Assembly (NCBI RefSeq): GCF_007994225.1
Contig: NZ_VLLL01000006.1
Coordinates: 496,001 to 560,000, forward strand
Source of the DNA: Stackebrandtia albiflava
GTDB lineage: Bacteria > Actinomycetota > Actinomycetes > Mycobacteriales > Micromonosporaceae
DNA length: 64,000 nucleotides
Direction of reading: 5' to 3'
In this document: positions 42,721 through 50,784 of the stretch, piece after piece
Numbering within the stretch: the stretch's first letter is position 1
Layout of the letters: every line of letters starts with the position of its first letter
Program-made: the position numbers and the translations under genes
The notes under the pieces: model-generated
Told to the model about the DNA's origin: nothing
Database searches by the model: none
The model's input: only the letters and a program-made list of their open reading frames with translations

Positions 42721-42999
42721 TCAGCCGTCGCAGGTGCGCCAGGTGACCGTGGCGTTGTGGTCGTGTTGCCAGGCGGCGAGTGCGGTGGCGGTGTGTTGCT
42801 GTAGTTCTTCGGTGAGTGCGTGTGCGATGCGTTGGCGTGCGGCGCTCGTGAGGGCGTTGTCGTGGGTGCGGCGGTCCCAGATCGCTTCGTGGCGGAGGAT
42901 GTCGTCGCGGGTGAACCGGTGACCGCATACGAGTGCGTCGCCGTAGGAGTCGATCCAGTCCACATCGGCGGGTGTCACGACGGGTGGTCTGGCGTTCAT
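42721..42999 (-). CDS. Hypothetical 92-residue protein
   Basis: It begins RPPVVTPADVDWIDSYGDALVCGH and continues DDILRHEAIWDRRTHDNAL with a helical C-terminus. ATG overlaps the upstream gene's TGA (ATGA), so the two form an operon. No family is recognised. The repeat array begins just after its stop codon. Confidence 0.6.
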   Translation of the reverse strand: MNARPPVVTPADVDWIDSYGDALVCGHRFTRDDILRHEAIWDRRTHDNALTSAARQRIAHALTEELQQHTATALAAWQHDHNATVTWRTCDG

Positions 43000-43712
43000 C
43001 GCTTCGCCTCCGGTGCCGTGGTCCCGGATACGGGTGCGGCGTCGCTCTCCGGTTCGGTGGTGATGGGTTGTGCGGTGGGTTCGGTGGCTGCGGCTGTGGT
43101 GCGTTCGGGTGTGATGTGGTGTTCGCCGTGGTGGTAGGGCGAGAGGGTGCAGCCGGGTTCGGGGCAGTAGAGGGTGAGGAAGCTGGTGGACCTGGTGGCG
43201 TCGAAGATCCCCGCCGATTCGGCCAGCATCCCCGGGACGGTGTCTTGCAGGCAGGCCAGGACGTCGAGTGCTCTTGCGCGGGCGTCGGCGAGTCCGAGTG
43301 CGGCGAACGGTAGGGCCATGAGGTAGATGTCGATGTCTTGGGCGGCGGCTTTGGCCTCGGCTTCGGTGAGTAGGTCGGGGTCGCGTTCGGGGTCGAGCCA
43401 CACCAGGTACATGTCCGGTAGCGGCATCCGGGCGTGTGCGGAGTCCACGGTGGTGAACCACCCGAACGGGTGCCCGTCCTTGGCCAGGACCACGGCGGTG
43501 CCGTCGGGGTTCTCCACCCCGTGAATGATCAGGCCCGTGTCGACCCGCTCTTCGGTGACGCGGGTCTGCACGAACGCGAACCGCCTGGTCCGGGCCGCGC
43601 GTGCCACCGCGGTGAGTACCACGTTGACGTGCGGGTCGGGGTGAACGGGTGCCGGTGGTGCCGGGTCGGTACCGGGTATCAGGATCTCGTAGCTACACGA
43701 ACGAATCGCCAT
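42996..43712 (-). CDS. Hypothetical protein (accessory, 238 residues)
   Basis: It begins MAIRSCSYEILIPGTDPAPP. The core has VVLAKDGHPFGWFTTVDSAH, MYLVWLDPERDPDLLTEAEA and FLTLYCPEPGCTLSPYHHGE. The CPEPGC-HHGEHH cluster could bind a metal. The C-terminus is a Thr/Glu/Pro-rich tail. GGGGGGC precedes the ATG. It is co-transcribed with the next gene. The function is unknown. Confidence 0.6.
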   Translation of the reverse strand: MAIRSCSYEILIPGTDPAPPAPVHPDPHVNVVLTAVARAARTRRFAFVQTRVTEERVDTGLIIHGVENPDGTAVVLAKDGHPFGWFTTVDSAHARMPLPDMYLVWLDPERDPDLLTEAEAKAAAQDIDIYLMALPFAALGLADARARALDVLACLQDTVPGMLAESAGIFDATRSTSFLTLYCPEPGCTLSPYHHGEHHITPERTTAAATEPTAQPITTEPESDAAPVSGTTAPEAKR

Positions 43713-44084
43713 GGCAAGCCCCCCAAGGGCGAAAACGAGTGAACAGTGGACAGACGAAGCAGAACGGGCGGGCACCCGCGCCGGCGCCCCGGTCGCGCGG
43801 GATGGCACGACAGGACGACACCGGGTATGCGGAAAAGTCGCGGGCACCCGCCCGGCGTGGGTGGTGATATCGGCGCAAGACCAACCACACGCAAAGGGAA
43901 AGCTTTAGGAAGGAACCGGTCCGGGCGGTCGAATGGACGCGCCCTGAGTACTCGGCTCGGCGTGCGTTGACGCACGTGGATGGGACGTGTGCCCCGATCC
44001 GGTGATCACACCTGGCCGCTACACGACCGGGTGTGACAGACTAATGACCGCGCGGACTCCTTTCGCGAGTTCCGTTTGTTGAAG

Positions 44085-44128
44085 GACCGGGACGGGAAGA
44101 GTCGCCAAACTTCAGACCCGTCCCGGTC
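44085..44128 (+). terminator. Strong hairpin, possible terminator of an unannotated transcript
   Basis: A 12-bp perfect stem with a 20-nt loop (GACCGGGACGGG / CCCGTCCCGGTC), followed by TTCT. No upstream plus-strand gene needs it, so it may end a small RNA. Confidence 0.5.
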
Positions 44129-44198
44129 TTCTCCCTCCCCACTCACCGCCCGAAGACGGAAACCGGGAAGCCTCCACAACCACTCAGATCACTCCAAG

Positions 44199-44227
44199 TT
44201 GCTGTAGTAACACGATTACGTTAGCAT
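44199..44227 (+). promoter_or_regulatory. Possible promoter of the XRE/DUF397 pair
   Basis: TTGCTG (44199-44204), 17 bp, then TAGCAT (44222-44227), in an AT-richer stretch 50 bp before the XRE gene's ATG. Confidence 0.35.
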
Positions 44228-44276
44228 GCATGCCGGATAGGCACAATGCCTGTCTGTCACATTCGGAGGACCGCTG

Positions 44277-45137
44277 ATGACCAAGAATCCGGCGATCTCG
44301 TTGCGTTCGCGGTGGCTGAGTGAACGTCTACGGGAAGCGCGGCATCGAGCTGGTTACACATTGGCCGACGCTGGTGAATACCTACAGCTGGATCAGACGT
44401 CGCTCGGCAGATTCGAGCGTGGAACCCACCGAATCAGGCGCTCCTACGTCAAGGACCTGTTGGACTACTACGGGGTTTCCAGCACGCAGGAGCGGGACTT
44501 CCTTCTGAGGTTGTCTGAAGATGCATGGCGCAAAGACTGGTCCGATCTGGACGTCACCGGACTGGACACCGAGTTCATCGACTACACCTGGTTCGAATCG
44601 CAGGCGGTCCAGATCAGAATCTTTGAACCGCTCCTGATCCACGGACTCCTACAGACGTCCGCGTATACCGAAGCCCTCACTCGGCGCGAACTCGGAGGGA
44701 CAGCTACCGACGCCGAGGTTCAGCGAGTGGTTGAAGTGCGACAAGCCAGGCAACGCATCGTCACGTCCGACATGCCTACTCCGATGAGCGTCATCGTCGA
44801 AGAGCCGGCACTTCGACGGCCGATAGGCGGTCCAGAGACGTTGCAGGCACAACTCGAATCGCTACTGCAACTCTGCGACGCCGGAGCTGTACGGCTGCGT
44901 GTCCTGCCTATGGATGCACCGACAGATCCCGGACACCACGGTCCCTTCACCCTCTTCGGGATGCCGGATCCCTACCCCGAGGTCGCATACGTCGAGAATC
45001 TGGCCGGACGCACGTTCTTCGAAGAAGAGACCCGCGTGAGTAAGTTCGTGCACGTGTTCAACGAGCTTGAACGATCCGCTCTCTCCCTGGGAGAATCGCG
45101 ATCGATGATCGTCGACATTGTGAAGGAACTCGAATGA
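44277..45137 (+). CDS. XRE-type helix-turn-helix regulator with DUF5753 domain
   Basis: 286 residues. The helix-turn-helix is LSERLREARHRAGYTLADAGE, then LDQTSLGRFERGTHRIRRSY. The DUF5753 ligand-like domain begins FESQAVQIRIFEPLLIHGLLQ and includes TSAYTEALTRRE and RQRIVTSDMPTPMSVIVEE. Such genes, paired with a DUF397 gene, are typical of Streptomyces-like actinomycetes (WhiJ/AbaA-type systems). GGAGGACC precedes the ATG. GC content is lower than its neighbours. It overlaps the DUF397 gene by 4 bp. Confidence 0.93.
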   Translation: MTKNPAISLRSRWLSERLREARHRAGYTLADAGEYLQLDQTSLGRFERGTHRIRRSYVKDLLDYYGVSSTQERDFLLRLSEDAWRKDWSDLDVTGLDTEFIDYTWFESQAVQIRIFEPLLIHGLLQTSAYTEALTRRELGGTATDAEVQRVVEVRQARQRIVTSDMPTPMSVIVEEPALRRPIGGPETLQAQLESLLQLCDAGAVRLRVLPMDAPTDPGHHGPFTLFGMPDPYPEVAYVENLAGRTFFEEETRVSKFVHVFNELERSALSLGESRSMIVDIVKELE

Positions 45138-45409
45138 CCAACGCGCCACCCCCTGCCGCGCTCCAGTGGCGGCGCAGCCTCCGAAGCGCCAGCGGCGGCA
45201 ATGCCAACTGCGTCGAGGTCGCGGCATGGACCAAGCGCAGGCGTAGCGGTAGCGGCGCGAACGGTGCCAACTGCGTCGAGGTCGGCGTGATGCTTACCGG
45301 TGTCGCCGTTCGTGACTCCAAGGCCCCCTCCGGCCCGGTCCTTACCACCTCGGCCGCAAACTGGCGGGGCATGCTCACTGCCATCAAGAACAGCGACGTT
45401 GATTCCTGA
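45134..45409 (+). CDS. DUF397 protein with duplicated core
   Basis: 91 residues. It is partner of the XRE regulator, with overlapping ATGA. The DUF397 core W(R)-x-S-x-x-SGGNANCVEVA occurs as LRSASGGNANCVEVAAWTKR and is partly repeated as GSGANGANCVEVGVML. The usual VAVRDSKAPSGPVLTTSAAN and WRGMLTAIK follow. The repeated GxNCVEV segment is unusual; the family has one. Known DUF397 partners modulate the regulator. Confidence 0.88.
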   Translation: MTNAPPPAALQWRRSLRSASGGNANCVEVAAWTKRRRSGSGANGANCVEVGVMLTGVAVRDSKAPSGPVLTTSAANWRGMLTAIKNSDVDS

Positions 45410-45507
45410 ACCGGATCACGCCCTGTACCGAAGAAGCCAAAGGATATTGACCCTGAACACGCCGTTTTGAGACCAATGTCCTTTGACTTTGCGCAAGCGA
45501 TCGTTGG

Positions 45508-45945
45508 TCAGTTAGACCAGCGGTCCGCTAGCTCGCTGGCATCGGCCAACAGCTCGTCGATCTGCTCGGTGGACAGGTTGGCGTCGCTGACGAGCTTGTA
45601 CGCGATCGCTGTCTGCGTCGGAATCGCTTCGACCTTGTCGATCTCGCGGTAGAGCTCGTCTTCACCGAGGACCGACCGGATCAAGCCTTCGGCCATCAAC
45701 GGCTTCAGCGGCGGATCCGCTGTGCTGTAGTCGTCGAGAAGCTGGCGAACGAACGCCCGGATATCGTCGCGGTCAGCGTCATCGTCGAACTTGTCTTGAA
45801 CAGTCAGAGTGAACAGCGCGTTCACCAGTACGCCCGAGTCCTGCCACGACACCTCACCCAGTTCGGCACCGTACCGTTCGGCAGTGTCGTAGTCGCCCAC
45901 CAGACCGGCACGAAGCATCTGCCGGTACTTGTCACGTTTGCTCAT
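45508..45945 (-). CDS. Hypothetical acidic helical protein, possible immunity or partner protein
   Basis: 145 residues, strongly acidic and helical (YDTAERYGAELGEVSWQDSG, DRDDIRAFVRQLLDDY, EQIDELLADASELADRW). It overlaps the end of the upstream gene by 14 bp and has GGAAGCGAG before its ATG, so it is the third gene of a coupled operon. By analogy with the 14.5-kb island it could neutralise or chaperone the preceding proteins. That is speculation. Confidence 0.6.
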   Translation of the reverse strand: MSKRDKYRQMLRAGLVGDYDTAERYGAELGEVSWQDSGVLVNALFTLTVQDKFDDDADRDDIRAFVRQLLDDYSTADPPLKPLMAEGLIRSVLGEDELYREIDKVEAIPTQTAIAYKLVSDANLSTEQIDELLADASELADRWSN

Positions 45946-46618
45946 CGTCTCGCTTCCTACGCCGTCGCTTCCGGAGTTCTACCACGCCCAGCACCGCTGT
46001 AACACCGGTGAACAGCACACTGGAAACGATGTCACCGTGCGGTGTCTTCATCTGCGGCTGGACAACCGGGTCAGGCACGGCCGTATGCGTGACTGTCTGC
46101 GCCGGATCTGGCCCCTTGAAATCGCGGAAGATCTTGGCCGTCTGATTCGTGACGTCCTTCGTTGACTTCTGAAGGTCGTCCGCGTTCTTACTCATCGACC
46201 GCATCGCCCGATCGAGCCGCGACCGCCGCTTCCGCTCAGGATCCGTCAGTTCACCGCCGTCGGTTGGTCGTTCCCAGGTGGTGGGGTCGTCGGTTTGGGT
46301 GCCGGATTTGGGGACGGTGTAGCCGCCGGTGCCGTTGCTGTACAGGCCGGTGATGGCGGACATGGCGATGAAGCGGCACTTCTCCAGATGCCCGTCAAGG
46401 TGTTCCGCCTCCGACAGCGCCTCACCCAGCAACTCCACCGCCCGCATCGTCTCGGCACCGGCGGCGCTACCACCGATCCCCGCCGCGCCCAGGCGGTCCA
46501 GCGCCTCCCCACCCGTGGCGACACTGCCGGCGATCCCGTCCCGCACCCGCCCCGCCGCATCACGCGCCGCGGCGATCAACGCCACCAGATCCCGGACACT
46601 CAGATTCCCACCGCTCAT
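45932..46618 (-). CDS. Hypothetical toxin-trafficking-like protein with C-terminal membrane segment
   Basis: 228 residues. The N-terminal ~95 residues are Ala/Gly-rich helical (LSVRDLVALIAAARDAAGRV, AVELLGEALSEAEHLDGHLE, CRFIAMSAITGLY), similar in style to the small partner encoded upstream. A charged helical middle follows (RRSRLDRAMRSMSKNADDLQ), then a C-terminal hydrophobic segment (IVSSVLFTGVTAVLGVVEL) capped by RKRRRRKR. It overlaps both neighbours. No toxin fold is recognised. Confidence 0.6.
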   Translation of the reverse strand: MSGGNLSVRDLVALIAAARDAAGRVRDGIAGSVATGGEALDRLGAAGIGGSAAGAETMRAVELLGEALSEAEHLDGHLEKCRFIAMSAITGLYSNGTGGYTVPKSGTQTDDPTTWERPTDGGELTDPERKRRSRLDRAMRSMSKNADDLQKSTKDVTNQTAKIFRDFKGPDPAQTVTHTAVPDPVVQPQMKTPHGDIVSSVLFTGVTAVLGVVELRKRRRRKRDDEQT

Positions 46619-46872
46619 ATCGTCCTGGCCAACTCCGCAGCCGCCCGCGCCTCCTCAAGCTTCGCCACCAGAGCCTGCTGCAACCCCAACGCCGCCTCCA
46701 ACTCCCGCCGACACAGATCCACCTGCGCCGCCACCCCCTCCACCGCCAGGCCCATCAACACACCCGTCAACTGCTCCGCCATCGCCCGCGACGCCTCGAC
46801 CTGACCCGCCAACCCGTTCCCCGCAGCGACATCACCATCGATCGACGCCACCAGATCATCAATAGACGCCAT
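46615..46872 (-). CDS. Small helical protein related to the deaminase toxin's N-terminal domain
   Basis: 85 residues: MASIDDLVASIDGDVAAGNG, then VEASRAMAEQLTGVLMGL and a long C-terminal helix. It resembles residues 1-85 of the deaminase toxin in length, helix pattern and the M-x-(S/G)-I-(D/E)-D opening. The 12-codon remnant at 16283 shares MASIDDL exactly. I believe this is an actinobacterial DUF (possibly DUF6244) linked to type VII-like export, but the name is from memory. Its stop overlaps the next gene's ATG. Confidence 0.65.
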   Translation of the reverse strand: MASIDDLVASIDGDVAAGNGLAGQVEASRAMAEQLTGVLMGLAVEGVAAQVDLCRRELEAALGLQQALVAKLEEARAAAELARTI

Positions 46873-47020
46873 ACCACCCCACACCTTCCACACAAGAGAA
46901 ACCCGTCACCGACACCGTACAAACCACACGCCGCCCCGCCAACCCCCAGGGCGCGAGCCGAAGTAGCGGTTGAGTTTCCGCGCTGCGGTCGGTGGCGCGG
47001 GTCTCCGAGTCGGCTCCGGG

Positions 47021-49048
47021 TCAGCCGTAGCAGGTGTCCCATAGGTCGTCACGGTCGCCGGTCCACACCTCTCGCCAGTGGGCGTAGCTGGCATTGTCCT
47101 GGTACGCGAGTGCAGTGGCGAGGCGTTCGGAGTCGTCGGCGAGGATGTCGATGCTGAGCGCGACGAGGTCGTCGTTCGCGAGCAGCGCGTCGTACCTCAA
47201 CTGGTTCGCCATGCTCTGGAACGCGTCGACGGCGCCCGCGTTGTCCCCCACCTCCATCGCCGCGTTGGCCCGGTCTACATAGATGCTCACCGTGTCGGCG
47301 GCCTCGGAACATCCGGCGGTGGGGTCGGGCGCCTCCGAGGTGGGCGGGTCGTATTCGACCTCGTCGTCGGCGACGTCGTTGTAGTCGGTGTCGTAATCGG
47401 TGTCCGGCTCATAGCTCGACGTATCCGTGGTCGAGGTTTCGCCAGAGGTGTCGTCGGACGACTCGTCGGACGCCTGATCGATCAGGAAGGCGACGAGGAT
47501 GATGGCGCCGATGACGCCGAGTATCGCCCCCCAGTTGGTGTCCTCCTGCTTCTTGGACCCGGAGGACGCTGACGACCCGGACGACCCGGACGACGCTGAC
47601 GAGCCGGACGACCCGGAGGACGCTGACGACCCGGATGACCCGGAGAACGCTGACGCCCCGGACGACCCGGACGGCGGTGTCGAGGACGGCGTGGTGCCGG
47701 TCTTCTTCGGGGCGGTCCCGGCACCGCCGCCGGCCGCCCGGGGCGGCCTGTCACTTGTGGACTTGCTTGCGGCGCCGCCGCCGGTGGCCTTCGGAGCCGT
47801 ACGACCTTGGTGCCGTTGCGCGGTTTCGGCCCTGCGCTTCGCCTCGGCCTTCCGCGCCGCCTCGGCCTTGCGTTTCGCCTCGGCGCGTTCGCGGGCGCGC
47901 CGGGCGGCGCGCGCGGCCTCGTCGGCGGTCCGGACGTCGGTGGCCCGGATGGCACCGCCGGGGCCGGTCCCACGGATCACCGACAGGTCGACGCCCAGCT
48001 TCTCCGCCATGTCCCGCACGTACGGCGTCACGTCGGGCGTCTTCGAGGAGTCGCCCGTCCCGTCCGATGGCGGCTGCCGCACCCGGGAACCGGCCGACGC
48101 GGCGTCCACGACGGTCTCGCCGGGATCGACGACGGTGTCGGTGACATGGGTGCGATCGACGCACGCGGCGACGTCGGCGCGCTGTGCGGAGATCAGCCGG
48201 TGTACCGCCGCGCCCCACAGGCGCGGCGTCTCGCCGGGCGCCTCCGAAAGGTCCGGCGGGACGGCCGCCATCAGGTCAGCCGGTTTCGGCCGGTCGCCGG
48301 GAGCCTTGGCCAGGCACGGTGCTATCAGGCCGCGCAGGTCGGCGCCGATGCCGTCGAGCCGTGGTTCGTCGTTGAGGATGCGGTGCGTGATGGCGGGGAC
48401 CGAGGTCGCGTGGAACGGACCGGTTCCGGTGGCGGCGAAGCCCAGTACGGCGCCGAGCGCGAACACGTCGCTGGCGGGTTCGGCCTTGTCGGCCAGGATC
48501 TGTTCGGGCGCCATGAAGGCGTAGGAACCCATGACGGTTCCGGTGCCGGTCAACGTGCTCGCGTCGACGGCTCGGGCGATTCCGAAGTCGATGACCTTCA
48601 CGCCGTCGTCGGTGAGCAGGATGTTGGAGGGCTTCAGGTCCCGGTGGATCAGTCCCGCCCGGTGGACGTCCATTAGGGCGGCCGCGAGCCACGCGGCGAG
48701 CCGGAACACGGCGGTCTCGTCGAGCGGTCCGCCCGTGTCGACCGCGTTCTGCAGGGTCGGGCCGTCGACGTACTCGGACGCCATCCACGGCACCCGCGCG
48801 TCGGTGTCGTCGGCCACGACGCTCGCGGTGTACCGGCCGCGGACCCGGCGCGAGGCGATGACCTCACGACGGAACCGGGCCCGGAAGCCGTCGTCCTCAC
48901 TGAACTGGGCGTGGACACGTTTGACCGCGACGAGCGTCCCCTCAGCGTCGCGGCCCAGCAGCACCCGCCCCATCGCGCCGCTGCCCAGCACGGCCAGCGT
49001 CCGGTACGGCCCCACCTTCGCCGGATCCGAGGAGTCGAGTGGCTTCAC
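47021..49048 (-). CDS. Membrane Ser/Thr protein kinase with an E3-binding (PSBD-like) motif
   Basis: 675 residues from GTG at 49048 (GGGGAGG upstream). The kinase domain (~12-255) has glycine loop LGSGAMGRV, Lys43 in VAVKRV, HRDLKPSN (~135), DFGIA (~154) and MAPEQ; all catalytic residues are present. Residues ~340-374 (TPYVRDMAEKLGVDLSVIRG, then TGPGGAIRATDV) match the peripheral-subunit-binding domain of 2-oxoacid dehydrogenase E2 proteins. Then come an Ala/Lys/Arg coiled stretch, a Ser/Gly repeat, one membrane helix (WGAILGVIGAIILVAFLI, ~506-523) and a ~150-residue external domain. It is next to the ESX-like cluster. Confidence 0.93.
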   Translation of the reverse strand: MKPLDSSDPAKVGPYRTLAVLGSGAMGRVLLGRDAEGTLVAVKRVHAQFSEDDGFRARFRREVIASRRVRGRYTASVVADDTDARVPWMASEYVDGPTLQNAVDTGGPLDETAVFRLAAWLAAALMDVHRAGLIHRDLKPSNILLTDDGVKVIDFGIARAVDASTLTGTGTVMGSYAFMAPEQILADKAEPASDVFALGAVLGFAATGTGPFHATSVPAITHRILNDEPRLDGIGADLRGLIAPCLAKAPGDRPKPADLMAAVPPDLSEAPGETPRLWGAAVHRLISAQRADVAACVDRTHVTDTVVDPGETVVDAASAGSRVRQPPSDGTGDSSKTPDVTPYVRDMAEKLGVDLSVIRGTGPGGAIRATDVRTADEAARAARRARERAEAKRKAEAARKAEAKRRAETAQRHQGRTAPKATGGGAASKSTSDRPPRAAGGGAGTAPKKTGTTPSSTPPSGSSGASAFSGSSGSSASSGSSGSSASSGSSGSSASSGSKKQEDTNWGAILGVIGAIILVAFLIDQASDESSDDTSGETSTTDTSSYEPDTDYDTDYNDVADDEVEYDPPTSEAPDPTAGCSEAADTVSIYVDRANAAMEVGDNAGAVDAFQSMANQLRYDALLANDDLVALSIDILADDSERLATALAYQDNASYAHWREVWTGDRDDLWDTCYG

Positions 49049-49249
49049 GTTGACCTCCCCGGTGATGTGTTGTCCACCAAGGAGTCTAGAGGCCCCCGGC
49101 ACATGACGGGGCGTCGCGGACCCGTGCGGGGCTCGGTGGGGCGCATGTACTGCTTGGTCGGGCCACCAGGCGTGGGGAAACGGCAAGCAGGCCGCGCATG
49201 GGGCGCCGTCAGGGGGTGGTGACCGGGCCGACGTCGCCGACGAGGACGG

Positions 49250-49969
49250 TCAGATTCCGGCGAGCCGGTTCCTGTCGGTGGGTCCGAGTTTCAACGCCGG
49301 TGTGTTGATGCGTGGACCCGCATCGTTCTTCATCAACGCGCCATGGGTCCGCAGCACCTCCGAGTTGGTGCGGGCGTGTTCGGCCTCATCGACCGCGGCC
49401 GAGTAGAACTGCCCGATCGACTGGAGCACGGCGTCCTGGCGTGAACCGGCCAACCCGACGGTGAGGATGATCTTCCCCGCCTCCCGCCACAGGCGTCCGT
49501 TCAGGCCCTTGATGGTCTCGTTGCACACGCCGGCCATCGCCTCCTGCCGCGCGCCGAGTTCGGTGATGAAGTTCTCGGCGGCCTTCGCGTGGGCCTTGGC
49601 CTTCGCCACCACGTCGTTGATGTACGCCTGCAACGAGTACTCGCCGCCGCCGCGCCCGACCGCGTACCTGGCCAGTCCGGTGGCGGTCTCCCCGGTCCAG
49701 TGTTCCATCGTGTTGTTGAACGTGGGGGCGCCGAAGATGTCCTCGTACGGGTTCTTCCCGTCGGTGCCCAGTTCGTCGATGATCTTCCAACGCCTGCGGA
49801 GGGCGTCGGTGTCGATGGCCGCGAACCAACCGATGATGGTGCTCGGCAGGTAGGTCGCGGCATCCTTGCCCGAGGGCACGATGTACTGCCGTACCAGGTC
49901 GTCCGCGGTTTCGATGTCGTCGGCGTGGTTCTTCTGGAAGGCGATCAGGTCGTCACGTCCCTTGCCCAT
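49250..49969 (-). CDS. ESX/WXG-like helical protein (239 residues)
   Basis: It is helical throughout: DDLIAFQKNHADDIETADDL, STIIGWFAAIDTDALRRRWK, ARQEAMAGVCNETIKGLNGR and a C-terminal helix with AAVDEAEHARTNSEVLR. The length and composition match large WXG100-type or LXG-like secreted proteins. Function is unknown. It is the last gene of a four-gene minus-strand cluster, 18 bp after the preceding gene. GGAAGAGG precedes the ATG. Confidence 0.6.
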   Translation of the reverse strand: MGKGRDDLIAFQKNHADDIETADDLVRQYIVPSGKDAATYLPSTIIGWFAAIDTDALRRRWKIIDELGTDGKNPYEDIFGAPTFNNTMEHWTGETATGLARYAVGRGGGEYSLQAYINDVVAKAKAHAKAAENFITELGARQEAMAGVCNETIKGLNGRLWREAGKIILTVGLAGSRQDAVLQSIGQFYSAAVDEAEHARTNSEVLRTHGALMKNDAGPRINTPALKLGPTDRNRLAGI

Positions 49970-49987
49970 GCCTCTTCCCCTCTCGTC

Positions 49988-50452
49988 TCATTCGGGCTTC
50001 AGGTTGGAAAGCCAGTCCAGACGTACCTTCTTGCCGTGGTCGGTGAGTTTGACGCCCAGTTCGGAGTCGGCGGACTCGGTCTCGTTGAGGAACCGCACCA
50101 TGATGGCGTTGAGCCGGATCAGTTGATCGGACACCGTTATGGCGTCGGCGGCACGTCCGTGGACGGCGTTGTTCCAGTCAGCGGTCATACCGGCGGCCCA
50201 GGGTGCCGGCGGTCCGGAGGCGATACGTACCGCGCCGGCCGGCGTCGAGGGCGTGCCACCGAATTCGCCCGGGTCCGCCACGGCGTGTTCCCCTTCGAAT
50301 ATCGGCCGGACGTTGAGCCTGGCGCCTTCGGTGTAGGCCGTCGCCGCGTTGCCCAGCATCGGAAGGATGTCCTGGAGTTGCAGCACGTGATCGTCGAAAT
50401 GGGATCGCAATCCGTTGATCCACTGGCCGCGTGCACTGAACGGCTGGTTCAC
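49988..50452 (-). CDS. Hypothetical ESX-cluster protein (154 residues)
   Basis: GTG start with GGAGGAGAA, overlapping the upstream stop (GTGA). The sequence is partly helical (HFDDHVLQLQDILPMLGNAA) with a Trp-rich central loop (PPAPWAAGMTADWNNAV) and a helical end. It is reminiscent of WXG-family secreted proteins in pattern, but no exact family is recognised. Confidence 0.6.
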   Translation of the reverse strand: MNQPFSARGQWINGLRSHFDDHVLQLQDILPMLGNAATAYTEGARLNVRPIFEGEHAVADPGEFGGTPSTPAGAVRIASGPPAPWAAGMTADWNNAVHGRAADAITVSDQLIRLNAIMVRFLNETESADSELGVKLTDHGKKVRLDWLSNLKPE

Positions 50453-50778
50453 TTCTCCTCCTCCGTGCGGTCGGGGCGGAAGTCCCGGTCGATGTCCCTC
50501 TCACGCTGGTCGAAGGCGTGACGGCGACCGTCGTTGTAGAGGCGGGTCAGCAGTGAGGCCAGTTCGGTGGCCGAGTAGTGGTCGACCGCCGGTGGCTTGA
50601 TGTCGAAACCCCGCAGCCTCAACGCGCCGTCGAATCGCACCCGCGCCATCCGGTCGTCCGAGATCAGCGAGTACTCGGCGGCGACCGCGTTCTCCCTGGC
50701 GGAACGGAGCCGGTCGTGAGCCTGGTCGGTCGCCGACCGCAACGCCGAGACCCATTCGGTGACATCGGGTGTGGTCAT
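50449..50778 (-). CDS. YbaB-like small protein (cluster member)
   Basis: 109 residues. A helical start (WVSALRSATDQAHDRLRSAR) is followed by strand pairs (VAAEYSLISDDRMARVRFDG, then LRLRGFDIKPPAVD) and a C-terminal helix (ATELASLLTRLYNDGRRHAF). That is the alpha-beta-beta-alpha order of YbaB/EbfC folds, though the match is weak. It lies between a clear YbaB-like gene and the WXG-like genes. Confidence 0.6.
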   Translation of the reverse strand: MTTPDVTEWVSALRSATDQAHDRLRSARENAVAAEYSLISDDRMARVRFDGALRLRGFDIKPPAVDHYSATELASLLTRLYNDGRRHAFDQRERDIDRDFRPDRTEEEK

Positions 50779-50784
50779 GTCTCC

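Larger units (their letters stand above)
43713..44276. other. 564-bp structured intergenic region with three inverted repeats
   Basis: It lies between divergent genes. It contains a perfect palindrome CGTGCGT-TG-ACGCACG (43961-43976), and a hairpin TCACACCTGG / CCGGGTGTGA (44006-44036). It also contains a strong stem GACCGGGACGGG / CCCGTCCCGGTC (44085-44128) followed by TTCTCCC. No protein-coding ORF is convincing. A non-coding RNA ending at the last stem, or a complex operator region, is possible. Confidence 0.5.

Noticed and set aside
42104-42922. Plus-strand 272-residue ORF across the repeat array
   Set aside because: Translation follows the repeats and is antisense to protein-like minus-strand genes.
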